Part shown: in pieces, positions 1 to 6,543 of the stretch
Layout of the letters: every line of letters begins with the position of its first letter
How positions within the stretch are numbered: the first letter of the stretch is position 1
Origin: Ruminococcaceae bacterium UBA5397
Lineage (GTDB): Bacteria; Bacillota; Clostridia; Oscillospirales; Acutalibacteraceae
Length of the DNA stretch: 7,226 bases
Direction: 5' to 3'
Assembly (NCBI GenBank): GCA_002411615.1
Contig: DHOF01000009.1
Span: 1,643 to 8,868, forward strand
Notes under the pieces: model-generated
Databases searched by the model: none
Told to the model about the DNA's origin: nothing
What the model saw: the letters and a program-made list of their open reading frames with translations, nothing else
Program-made: the position numbers and the translations under genes

Positions 1-173
1 GCCGCATAAATGATATAGACCCGCTCCTGAGTTGCAATGGATTGGTACAGGATTTCGTAAATCTGAAAATTCTCCACATTTACCAGATTCGGCATCAGAA
101 GGCTCAACAGAACGAGAGAGACTCCGATGACCAAATTGCGTCGGTCCATATGCTTAATTTGCAGATTACTCAT
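1..173 (-). CDS. Unrecognised membrane protein, N-terminal part only
   Basis: The reading frame is open from an ATG at 173 to the left edge, giving 57 complete codons with no stop. It begins MSNLQIKHMDRR and continues into a hydrophobic stretch at about residues 14-30, likely a first membrane segment with the N-terminus inside. A second hydrophobic stretch (YIIYAA) starts at the truncated end. The ATG overlaps the pgsW stop codon as ATGA, and an AGGAGG sits 8 nt upstream of it, so start and coupling are well supported. It is the last visible gene of the pgs operon, which suggests a part in polymer synthesis, export or anchoring. I do not recognise the family. The visible part shows no CapA-type metallophosphatase motif, but that domain would lie beyond the cut. 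Confidence 0.8.
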   Translation of the reverse strand, partial: MSNLQIKHMDRRNLVIGVSLVLLSLLMPNLVNVENFQIYEILYQSIATQERVYIIYA

Positions 174-1234
174 CGCTTTTTCCTCCTGCGCCAATATGAA
201 ATTAAGACTGCAAAAGCCAACAGCAGGGTTATCACCACTGCCGGAACAGAATAGGTGGTAACATAATAGATCGCACTGGTTCCGGGGGTCGGCAGCACAG
301 CGGGGTCAAAAGGTAATCCATAATCGGTACACAATTTTTTAATGTCGAGCAAATTGATAACCGGCAGTCCCTTATCGTGATAAAGATCCAATAAGCCGCT
401 TTTCTCCGTCACCGGCGCCAACAGCTCTTTCGGCTGGGTAACGCCATAAACCATTTTCTTTCCGCTCACACCGATGGAAGTCATATTACCTCCCACTCCA
501 ATATAGCAGGAAATGGGGCCATATTTTTGATAAAGAGCCATACGCTGTTGAAGATTTTTCTGAAAATCGGGTTCCTTCCACAAAGTGATTCCCAAATTCT
601 TGAGATTCTGTTCCACCTGATTTCTCAGCTCCGGGTCCATGCTAAGACCGCAGTCGCTGTCGCCGCCCAGCGTCACCACCAGTACATTGTCTGTCAGCAA
701 TCCATCCTTCGTCAGCAGCTTTAACATGGCCGGAAAAGTCAGCTCTGGGTTATTAGCCCCATAAGTAGAAGCCCCCACGGAAGGAATCGTCAAAGCTTTA
801 ACCTTCATCTCCTCACAGGCACAAAGCACCGCTAGATTCATAGAAGGAAAAGAACCGGAAACTCCTACTCCTACAGTATCACCTTGTTTCACTCCAGCCT
901 TTTCCAAAAGTGCTACGCATAAAGCAGCCATGTCGCTGTTGGCAGTGGTGCGCTTCGCTTGAAGATCTCCTAAGGTGGTGGTGATTCCGTTGTATTCTTC
1001 CCCGAGCATGCCGGTTTCGAAAATATCCTCAGGATTTAAAGGAATGTTCCGTTCCTGCTTATCGCTTTTGACCGCATCCATACAGGCCTGCATGCGTCGA
1101 GCAGCAGCCAGTCTGACTTCGTAATCCGAAGTTTTCACCGACTTTCCGCCGGCGCTGATACCCCAAACGGCCAAGCAAAGAACAAGGAGCAGAAAAGCAA
1201 GGGAAATTTCCCGCCGTGTCATCTTTTGCTTCAT
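170..1234 (-). CDS. pgsW: Poly-gamma-glutamate system protein PgsW
   Basis: This 354-residue protein resembles the 'poly-gamma-glutamate system protein' family found beside pgsB and pgsC. Its biochemical function is not established. Topology can be read from the sequence: a basic N-terminus (MKQKMTRRE), a membrane segment at about 11-29, about 295 hydrophilic residues, a second membrane segment at about 327-347, and a basic tail ending RRRKKR. Both ends should therefore be cytoplasmic and the large central domain outside the membrane. Glycine-rich motifs such as GVGVSGSFPS (about 122-131) and VVTLGGDSD suggest an alpha/beta nucleotide- or sugar-binding-like fold. The ATG is preceded by a GGGGGG Shine-Dalgarno with 6-nt spacing that overlaps the pgsC stop codon, so the two are probably coupled. 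It may replace or assist the CapA/PgsA partner of classical Bacillus systems; that is inference. Confidence 0.85.
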   Translation of the reverse strand: MKQKMTRREISLAFLLLVLCLAVWGISAGGKSVKTSDYEVRLAAARRMQACMDAVKSDKQERNIPLNPEDIFETGMLGEEYNGITTTLGDLQAKRTTANSDMAALCVALLEKAGVKQGDTVGVGVSGSFPSMNLAVLCACEEMKVKALTIPSVGASTYGANNPELTFPAMLKLLTKDGLLTDNVLVVTLGGDSDCGLSMDPELRNQVEQNLKNLGITLWKEPDFQKNLQQRMALYQKYGPISCYIGVGGNMTSIGVSGKKMVYGVTQPKELLAPVTEKSGLLDLYHDKGLPVINLLDIKKLCTDYGLPFDPAVLPTPGTSAIYYVTTYSVPAVVITLLLAFAVLISYWRRRKKR

Positions 1235-1245
1235 GGTTCACCCCC

Positions 1246-1680
1246 CTACAAGCCCAACGCTGGGTGTCCAATCAGGAGCATAATAAGTGCCAAAATAGCT
1301 ACCACAATGCCAAGAGACAAAATGGATTTTGAAAAGCCCTGACGTTCGAATTCCCGTGCCATGATTCCGGCTACCAGACAGCCGATCATGTTAGGATGTC
1401 CCAAAAACAGACCGCTGATCGTTACCAGCCAGTCGATCACAAAAGCCACCAGAATAGAGGCAGCAAAGCTTCTCCGTCCATAAAGGATCATTACATTGCC
1501 CATCAGCTTCACGATTCCCCAGGTGAGCAGTGCAATCAACAGTGTATAAACAATGCGCTCCGGTGATTTCAGGTTGAGGGCGATGTAGCCGGGAACCACC
1601 AGGCCTGCTGGAGACAGTTGGGTCAGTTCGGAAAAAAGAACACTGATAACCACCCCAAGGACCACAATATCATAATACAT
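1246..1680 (-). CDS. pgsC: Poly-gamma-glutamate biosynthesis membrane protein PgsC/CapC
   Basis: This 144-residue, almost wholly hydrophobic protein is the membrane subunit of PGA synthase, which works with PgsB to polymerise glutamate and pass the chain across the membrane. The family signature S-P-A-G-L-V-V-P-G-Y-I-A-L lies at residues 23-35. Four or five membrane segments are visible, with a GHPNMIGCLVAGI segment near residue 95. Length matches typical PgsC (about 150). The ATG at 1680 is chosen over an in-frame GTG at 1698, because the strong Shine-Dalgarno AGGAGGG (1695-1689) lies between them with 8-nt spacing to the ATG. The gene overlaps the end of pgsB by 11 nt, which suggests translational coupling and fixed stoichiometry. 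Confidence 0.95.
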   Translation of the reverse strand: MYYDIVVLGVVISVLFSELTQLSPAGLVVPGYIALNLKSPERIVYTLLIALLTWGIVKLMGNVMILYGRRSFAASILVAFVIDWLVTISGLFLGHPNMIGCLVAGIMAREFERQGFSKSILSLGIVVAILALIMLLIGHPALGL

Positions 1681-2821
1681 CCGGGGTTCCCTCCTCACGG
1701 ATTCGATCCATTAATTTTTTGCCCTCCATAGCAATGTTGCCTGCCGCAAAGATCACATCCTCAGGCTGCAGACTAGAAAAGTCAAGCTTTGCGGCGCTGG
1801 CATAAAGATGTACCTCCGGCATTCGGTCTTTCGGAATCCGCCGAGGCAGAGTATGATTCAAAAGCTTTCGCCCAGACCCTAAAAGCCATAAACCATCCGG
1901 TGCTAAATCACGCACCAGCTCCACCATCTGGATCGTACGGGAAGCCCTATCTGCCCGACTGTTTAGGAGCAAAATAAATTTTCCCTGCCCGGGTCCCAGC
2001 TTTTTCTGCAAAGTCTCAAAGACTTTTCGTGTAGACTGTGCATCATTAATGGAGAGCCCATTGATAAAAAGAGTTCCCTTCCCAATCCGATAGAAAGACA
2101 AGGCATAAGGATCTCTTTGATAAAAAGTATTCATGCCAAAAAGAGCCGTTTCCCGGTTTACTCCCAGCTGGCCACAGACCGCCAAAGCTAAAGCCACATT
2201 TTCCGGCCAATCAATCGCTGCCAGAGATTCTTCCGGCAAGACTTCAAAAATCTGTGTTCCAAGGGCTTGCGCATTTTTTTCCAGCACGCTGAATTGTTCC
2301 TGTTCAGCGGTAAACAAAATACCCGCCTTTGGAATTGTATTAGACAACGCCTCGGCAATCTCCGGCAATGTTTCTCCCATCACATCCGTGTGATCCAGAC
2401 GGACATTCGTGATAACGCCGATGTCTGCCCGCACCATCCGGTGTTGGGAAATGTTCTGGTATACGGTGTTTACCGCCATACATTCGATCACAAGCACATC
2501 AGCATGCTCCTTGGCTGCCTTATGTAGGATTTGCAGTTGTTCCCGGATGTTAGCTGCTCCCCGGCGGTGAATCAGCTGCTCCACACCGTCCGTATTGATT
2601 GTCATGGGCAAAGTTCCGGTCGTTTTGCAGAACACCCGCAGCCCTGCAGCACGCAAACCGCCGTCAATCAGACGAGTCGTACTGGATTTTCCACGGGTCC
2701 CGTTTACATAGACTACATGTTTTATGACATAGCGGTCCTTTATGACACGGCAATTTTCCCAGATTAAGTAACCGAAAAATACAACTGCCAAAACCAAAAT
2801 TACCCCAATGGACTTTGTCAT
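1670..2821 (-). CDS. pgsB: Poly-gamma-glutamate synthase PgsB/CapB (Mur-ligase-like)
   Basis: This 383-residue protein is the catalytic ATP-dependent amide ligase that joins glutamate residues through the gamma-carboxyl, acting at the inner face of the membrane. Features in order: an N-terminal membrane anchor at about 5-21; the P-loop GTRGKSSTTR at 41-50; the polymer-ligase motif TTGTLP at about 67-72 followed by RRGAANIREQ at 87-95; VIECMAV at 111-117 with the acidic residue expected near the metal; and TNVRLDHTDVMG at 138-149. All are typical of PgsB/CapB and related to Mur ligases. Length is near the Bacillus protein (about 390). No key motif is missing. The ATG overlaps the preceding hydrolase stop as ATGA, with AAGGAGGG and a 6-nt spacer upstream. 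The polymer could in principle use another amino acid, but glutamate is by far the likeliest. Confidence 0.96.
   Translation of the reverse strand: MTKSIGVILVLAVVFFGYLIWENCRVIKDRYVIKHVVYVNGTRGKSSTTRLIDGGLRAAGLRVFCKTTGTLPMTINTDGVEQLIHRRGAANIREQLQILHKAAKEHADVLVIECMAVNTVYQNISQHRMVRADIGVITNVRLDHTDVMGETLPEIAEALSNTIPKAGILFTAEQEQFSVLEKNAQALGTQIFEVLPEESLAAIDWPENVALALAVCGQLGVNRETALFGMNTFYQRDPYALSFYRIGKGTLFINGLSINDAQSTRKVFETLQKKLGPGQGKFILLLNSRADRASRTIQMVELVRDLAPDGLWLLGSGRKLLNHTLPRRIPKDRMPEVHLYASAAKLDFSSLQPEDVIFAAGNIAMEGKKLMDRIREEGTPDVL
1689..1695 (-). promoter_or_regulatory. pgsC: Ribosome binding site of pgsC (decides start)
   Basis: AGGAGGG reads on the minus strand inside the 3' end of pgsB, 8 nt before the ATG at 1680. 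It sits downstream of the alternative GTG at 1698, so the longer form is unlikely to be the translated one. Confidence 0.8.
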
Positions 2822-3597
2822 CGCGGTCCCTCCTTTTCCTCCATCCCATACCAGTTCAGAATGAAATGGATCAGGGCCAAGTGATCTCCTACCCGACGCT
2901 CAAGAGGATACCCTCGAAAAGTTTCTATGGTCAAAGTTGAAAGATTCAGTTTTTCGCTAACGGTTCGGTTGATGCTTCCGGGCATACCAGGACCGTAAAA
3001 GTTATAAGGTTCAGAACATAAGGTCCCAGCGGCAGTATCGGATAAGATTGTGTCCACCAAATCTTCGATACCGTCCATTTTTGTAACAATAATGGAGCTG
3101 CCTAAATAATCCCAATTCTTTTGTTCTGGTAAAGCTTCATGAAGATCCACCACCAGTACCGGCTGTTCACGCTCAATCAATGCCCACAGTTCCGCAGCCA
3201 GTTGTTCACTGGGATCTCCCTGCGGGTTGCCGGGGAACAAACGGTTTAAATCCCAATTTTCCGCCGTATAGCGAACATCATGTTTCGCACCGTAAACGTT
3301 GGCAGGTGACAAAATGTACAGCGTCCCAGCTTTAATCCGAGCTGTATGTTTTAACCGATCGGCAGCTTCCCAACCGGCTGTCTCGTCGCCGTGAAGCCCT
3401 CCAACCACCACCAAGCTAGGACCAGGACTGCTGCCTTTAAGGGTTACAAGTTCGGTTTCCATGTCTGTACCTTGAGCCAATAGACTTCTAGAAATCGTTG
3501 AAAAAGGAGCAGAATCACCCGGTATGCCGGCCAATATCAAGCATAGCAGAAGACACAGTAAAATGCCACCGCCACGCGGAATAAAGTTTGAATTCAC
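2818..3597 (-). CDS. Exported succinylglutamate desuccinylase/aspartoacylase-like zinc hydrolase
   Basis: From the GTG at 3597 this gene encodes 259 residues. A basic start and a hydrophobic core at about 11-26 form a signal peptide or membrane anchor, so the enzyme should act outside the membrane. The zinc-carboxypeptidase-like site looks complete: HGDE at 69-72 (His69 and Glu72, zinc ligands), DLNR at 116-119 (substrate-binding Asn-Arg pair), DLHE at 151-154 (third ligand His153) and IETF at 224-227 (candidate catalytic Glu225). The family cleaves amide bonds next to acidic amino acids, or C-terminal residues. The gene is the first of the pgs operon and overlaps pgsB by 4 nt, so a PGA trimming or release role is plausible but inferred. 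An in-frame ATG at 3669 would add 24 residues before the signal and has no ribosome site. Confidence 0.9.
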   Translation of the reverse strand: MNSNFIPRGGGILLCLLLCLILAGIPGDSAPFSTISRSLLAQGTDMETELVTLKGSSPGPSLVVVGGLHGDETAGWEAADRLKHTARIKAGTLYILSPANVYGAKHDVRYTAENWDLNRLFPGNPQGDPSEQLAAELWALIEREQPVLVVDLHEALPEQKNWDYLGSSIIVTKMDGIEDLVDTILSDTAAGTLCSEPYNFYGPGMPGSINRTVSEKLNLSTLTIETFRGYPLERRVGDHLALIHFILNWYGMEEKEGPR

Positions 3598-3604
3598 TGT
3601 GATC

Positions 3605-3612
3605 TCACCTCC
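3605..3612 (-). promoter_or_regulatory. Ribosome binding site of the second hydrolase (decides start)
   Basis: GGAGGTGA on the minus strand is a near-perfect Shine-Dalgarno, 7 nt before the GTG at 3597. The upstream ATG at 3669 is preceded only by AT-rich sequence. The GTG start also places the signal sequence directly at the N-terminus. Confidence 0.8.
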
Positions 3613-3638
3613 ATCCAATGATTTCTTGACAGGAAGTT

Positions 3639-3668
3639 TGAATGCTTTTGCAAAATGAAAACCATTCA
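3639..3668 (-). other. Possible leader hairpin before the pgs operon
   Basis: In the presumed 5' untranslated leader, the minus strand reads TGAATGGTTTT, an 8-nt loop, then AAAAGCATTCA. This gives an 11-bp stem with one G-G mismatch. It lies between the predicted transcription start (about 3679) and the ribosome site at 3612-3605. It is AT-rich and weak, and could be chance, an RNA stabiliser or part of a regulator site. Confidence 0.3.
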
Positions 3669-3685
3669 TTAGATGTTTATATTAC

Positions 3686-3714
3686 ATTATAGTACATTAT
3701 CCAATAAGTAGCAA
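3686..3714 (-). promoter_or_regulatory. Sigma-A-like promoter of the hydrolase-pgsBCW operon
   Basis: The minus strand carries TTGCTA (3714-3709, 4 of 6 to TTGACA) and a perfect TATAAT (3691-3686) with a 17-nt spacer. Transcription would start near 3679, about 80 nt before the GTG start. It lies just after the terminator of the preceding gene, where a new promoter is expected. The -10 box is embedded in a 10-bp imperfect tandem repeat, ATAATGTACT/ATAATGTAAT (3700-3681). Confidence 0.7.
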
Positions 3715-3735
3715 TAAAGTATTTATTTTCCTTAC

Positions 3736-3784
3736 AAAAAACCGGTGTGACTCCCGGATTTTAAAACCCTGGATTCACACCGGT
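3736..3784 (-). terminator. Rho-independent terminator after the first hydrolase gene
   Basis: ACCGGTGTGA (minus strand, 3784-3775) pairs perfectly with TCACACCGGT (3750-3741). Pairing extends inward with three mismatches to a tiny loop around 3762-3763, and the stem is followed by a run of six T (3741-3736). It stands 50 nt after the stop of the 4986-3835 gene. There is no T-run in the other direction, so it acts for minus-strand transcription only and separates two transcription units. Confidence 0.9.
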
Positions 3785-3834
3785 ACTGCAAGGATGAAAA
3801 AGGATGAGGAATATTCAAAAGAATAAAGTTGTAC

Positions 3835-4986
3835 TCAGTTTAAGAAAGAACCGAAATGAGGACCGCCTAGTTGAGAGGGATCCGTATCAGTAAACATTTC
3901 TTCGTATCCAGGAACATTCTCAAAGCTGACTGGTTTATCGCTGTGGATGGAACTAAACGCTTTGGTATATTCAATGATTCCCTGCAGATGACGACCAACA
4001 CGTTCTTCAATTGGATGACCGTTCTCATCATAGGGCACATAGACAAATCCCAATTTTGCAGCACTGACATAAAACTTATCCTTGCCGGTCAGAGCCATTT
4101 CTTCATTGGTAGCACCGCGCAGACGGCCCTGAGAAGCATTCGGAGCTTCCATCAGAATTGGATAGGTATTCGTGTAGTCACCAAGTTCCCGGTGAGTCAA
4201 ACCGTGTAAGTTGGTGGGCGAAGGCTCCAAACTCATGTTAATGCCTTCCATCTGCAGCTCCAGCATTCCCTCTGCAGCAAAATCCATACATTTTTCGTGG
4301 GCAACCGTCGCGTCATTAACCGGGTATTCGGGAGAAGACTCGTGCAGATCAAAAGTGAGATCGACGCCCTCATTTTTGATCAGCTGTACGATTGCATAAG
4401 CAGTTTTTTCCATCAGATTTCCGTCGGGTCTGCCTGGGTAACAACGGTTTAAATTTCGAGTTTCGGAACCGGACAGCTGCTGGCCGGAACCTGCGTGGAT
4501 ATACACATCCGGATCAGGCCACTGGTCAACGGGGTTTGCTGCACGAGAGCCATAACGGAACTGACGCTCCTGCCCATTCTTGTTTGTAAAGTGTAAATAC
4601 TGTGGAGAAGCCTCCTGGGCATCGTTGTTTGTAAAGCCGCTGTTGCAGGCTCTGGGAATCACATAAACGGTTCCTTGATCTACTTTGACATTTTCCAGAA
4701 ATGCTACAGCCGCTAAATAGCCGGCAGGCTCGTTAGGATGAGTACCGCCCAGAATCAGCATAGAACCACCGGGTTTGGAGCCCTTAAACACATAAATCGG
4801 CGTGTCTGAATTCGTTCCTTTCAAATCTCCAAAGTAGTCACTCAGCATTTTCGTCTCCGTGACGTTGGCGCTGGGATGCAGTGTATCTGGTGCTTTGACA
4901 TCCATGAAGTTTTTACCAGTTACAGTCGCAATTGTAAGCGCTGCCACGAGACAAATGGTAGCTGAAATAACATTTTTCTTACCCAT
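3835..4986 (-). CDS. Exported succinylglutamate desuccinylase/M14-like zinc hydrolase
   Basis: This 383-residue protein begins with MGKKN and a hydrophobic stretch at about 6-23, a signal peptide or anchor, so it should act outside the membrane. The metallo-hydrolase site is intact: HPNE at 83-86 (His83 and Glu86, zinc ligands), RNLNR at 177-181 (Asn180-Arg181, carboxylate binding), DLHES at 213-217 (His215, third ligand) and LMEAPN at 278-283 (candidate catalytic Glu280). It is about 120 residues longer than the second hydrolase in this window, with insertions between the first zinc motif and the Asn-Arg pair and a C-terminal tail of about 90 residues. Substrate is unknown; a gamma-glutamyl or N-acyl amino acid amide is the family-based guess. 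It follows the permease and microprotein genes in the same unit and ends at a strong terminator. AAGGAG lies 11 nt before the ATG. Confidence 0.9.
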   Translation of the reverse strand: MGKKNVISATICLVAALTIATVTGKNFMDVKAPDTLHPSANVTETKMLSDYFGDLKGTNSDTPIYVFKGSKPGGSMLILGGTHPNEPAGYLAAVAFLENVKVDQGTVYVIPRACNSGFTNNDAQEASPQYLHFTNKNGQERQFRYGSRAANPVDQWPDPDVYIHAGSGQQLSGSETRNLNRCYPGRPDGNLMEKTAYAIVQLIKNEGVDLTFDLHESSPEYPVNDATVAHEKCMDFAAEGMLELQMEGINMSLEPSPTNLHGLTHRELGDYTNTYPILMEAPNASQGRLRGATNEEMALTGKDKFYVSAAKLGFVYVPYDENGHPIEERVGRHLQGIIEYTKAFSSIHSDKPVSFENVPGYEEMFTDTDPSQLGGPHFGSFLN

Positions 4987-5005
4987 AAAGTCAAATTCTC
5001 CTTTC

Positions 5006-5155
5006 TTACTTAATCATCAGGAAACGCAAAATCAGCGGAATCACCACAAGAGCGGCGTTTGCCTGGAGCGCAACTTTCTTTTCCGTAAACAGATTCCAAA
5101 TCGTAAAAATTAGAACAAGTGCTACGATTGCACGGTAGATCAGCGTAATTATCAT
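5006..5155 (-). CDS. 49-residue two-helix membrane microprotein
   Basis: A complete small frame runs from ATG (5155) to TAA (5008-5006). The protein starts MIITLIYRAIVALVLIFTIW and shows two hydrophobic segments at about 2-21 and 34-47, joined by a short polar turn with EKK at 25-27. It would be a helical hairpin in the membrane. It fills the gap between permease and hydrolase: its start lies 19 nt after the permease stop, and its stop lies 19 nt before the hydrolase start. GGAAGGG is 12 nt upstream of the ATG, a rather long spacer. It could be a small permease subunit or a regulatory microprotein. TRAP systems normally have a four-helix DctQ subunit of about 160 residues, which this is not. 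I recognise no family. Confidence 0.7.
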   Translation of the reverse strand: MIITLIYRAIVALVLIFTIWNLFTEKKVALQANAALVVIPLILRFLMIK

Positions 5156-5174
5156 ATCGCTTCAGATCCCTTCC

Positions 5175-6443
5175 TTATATGATCTTCGCCAGTTGCGGAG
5201 AAAATACGATGATAATCGTCGCCCAAACCAGCATAATGATGGCAGGAACAAGACATTTTTTGAGGATGTCCGTATACTTCTTAACACCGACAACCTGTGC
5301 CGCAAAAATACCAGCCAGCGCAGTAGGGGGCATCATATCTCCCAAAGAGGCAATAAGAGAGATGGCCGCCGCGGTGATAACTTGATTTTTCGCCAAAAAG
5401 GCCAGCAAAAACGGAACGCCCAAAACAGAAGATGCACCATAAGAAGATACCGCGCCAAACAATGGAATGGAGATTGCCATGGCCAAATAACGCCAGGCGT
5501 CCGGAATGCTTAGGCAGACGTTCACAATGAAACCGCGCACGCCGGTGAGAGTCATGATCTGAATGAACATTCCTACGCCCATCAGAATGCCAAGCACAGG
5601 GAGAACCGTATTGATGGCTTCTTTGGCGGTCTTAAGTACGGGAACTTTCTTACCGGTAAACAGGCCCACAATAGCACTGATAAGAAAGACCAGAGGCATC
5701 CCCAAATCCGGAATCGCGGGGACTGCTTTGTTCAGGATCATCAGGAATACGCAAACTAAGATTGGAATATAATTTCGAAACCCATATTTTTCACGGGATT
5801 CGGTATTCATTTTCTGCCGAATTGCCTCATAGTCCAGATGTTTGACATATTTGAATCCAAACATCAATACAAACAGGAAAGCCAGCGGAAAAGTGAGCAG
5901 TGCAAGCGGACCTTCAAAGCCCACATAAGGGAGGTCGACTCCTCCGCCAATCAGCATAGCCGGAATATTAACCGGGGGAGCGATCATTCCTAAGATTCCG
6001 CCCATAGCAATGATGCAGCCGGTTTCCAGTTTCGGAATTCCCATCAGAATCAGAACCGGCATCATAATGGAGCCGGCAGAAAGAACTGCCGCAGTGGAAG
6101 AACCTGTAATCATACCGGGGAACATGATAACCAACATAATCAGGCACAAAAGCAGTGCCGGAACTTTGTGAAAGCGCTCCACGATCATGCAGGACAATGC
6201 GTCAAGGGAACCGTTTTCCTGCAGGACTTTCATAAAAATCATGGCGCAGGCAATCACTAGGATCGTATCCACATAAGAGAATGTGCCTTCAACCAAGTGG
6301 CGAATTGGAATTCCTTGCCCACCGATCAAAGCACCTACAATGGCAGAAATCACCATTGAGATACTCACCGGCAGCTTTAGCCAAAAGCAGCCGGCGGCAA
6401 ACACAGCAACCATGGCGATGAAAATAATTAATTCAATGCACAT
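5175..6443 (-). CDS. TRAP-type large permease subunit (DctM-like)
   Basis: This 422-residue integral membrane protein has about 12 hydrophobic segments, the usual size of DctM, the large subunit of sodium-coupled TRAP transporters for dicarboxylates and other organic acids. It has the two pseudo-symmetric halves of the ion-transporter superfamily. The first carries PGMITGSSTA (109-118) and a re-entrant Pro-Pro loop (IAPPVN, 154-159). The second carries AVSSYGASS (331-339) and a second Pro-Pro loop (MPPTAL, 371-376). A charged cytoplasmic linker lies at about 198-223. No typical DctP binding protein or DctQ gene is in the window. The lipoprotein upstream and the microprotein downstream are the candidate partners. 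Substrate is unknown; glutamate or a related acid fits the neighbourhood. AAAGGAGG stands 7 nt before the ATG. It could be another branch of the same superfamily. Confidence 0.85.
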   Translation of the reverse strand: MCIELIIFIAMVAVFAAGCFWLKLPVSISMVISAIVGALIGGQGIPIRHLVEGTFSYVDTILVIACAMIFMKVLQENGSLDALSCMIVERFHKVPALLLCLIMLVIMFPGMITGSSTAAVLSAGSIMMPVLILMGIPKLETGCIIAMGGILGMIAPPVNIPAMLIGGGVDLPYVGFEGPLALLTFPLAFLFVLMFGFKYVKHLDYEAIRQKMNTESREKYGFRNYIPILVCVFLMILNKAVPAIPDLGMPLVFLISAIVGLFTGKKVPVLKTAKEAINTVLPVLGILMGVGMFIQIMTLTGVRGFIVNVCLSIPDAWRYLAMAISIPLFGAVSSYGASSVLGVPFLLAFLAKNQVITAAAISLIASLGDMMPPTALAGIFAAQVVGVKKYTDILKKCLVPAIIMLVWATIIIVFSPQLAKII

Positions 6444-6463
6444 GCAAAAACCTCCTTTAATAA

Positions 6464-6508
6464 GAAAATCTGCCGCCGTTCATCCATCTGACGCAGTGGC
6501 AGATTTTC
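6464..6508 (-). other. Intercistronic hairpin between lipoprotein and permease genes
   Basis: GAAAATCTGCC (6508-6498 on the minus strand) and GGCAGATTTTC (6474-6464) form a perfect 11-bp stem with a 23-nt loop, in the 100-nt gap between two codirectional genes. The 3' arm ends ATTTTCTTATT, a broken T-tract, so it could be a leaky terminator. It could equally be an mRNA stabilising or processing element that sets lipoprotein levels above permease levels. The permease ribosome site begins only a few nucleotides after it. Confidence 0.65.
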
Positions 6509-6543
6509 ATGCTAGAGATATAGTGAGAAGATATAAGAAAGTT

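Noticed and set aside
1681..1698. Longer GTG start for pgsC
   Set aside because: The Shine-Dalgarno AGGAGGG lies downstream of that GTG and is correctly placed for the ATG at 1680, which also matches the usual PgsC length.
3646..3655. Perfect palindrome TTTTGCAAAA as an operator
   Set aside because: It is short and AT-rich, has no second copy in the window, and is explained by the loop and arm of the weak leader hairpin.
3598..3669. Longer start (ATG 3669) for the second hydrolase
   Set aside because: No ribosome site precedes it, it would bury the signal sequence 24 residues in, and a perfect Shine-Dalgarno precedes the GTG at 3597.
3741..3784. Inverted repeat as a mobile-element end or plus-strand terminator
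   Set aside because: No transposase or target duplication is nearby, and the T-run follows the stem only in the minus direction, so it is a minus-strand terminator.
3871..4209. Plus-strand open frame of 112 codons
   Set aside because: It is fully antisense to the first hydrolase, whose catalytic motifs are intact on the other strand. No domain is seen.
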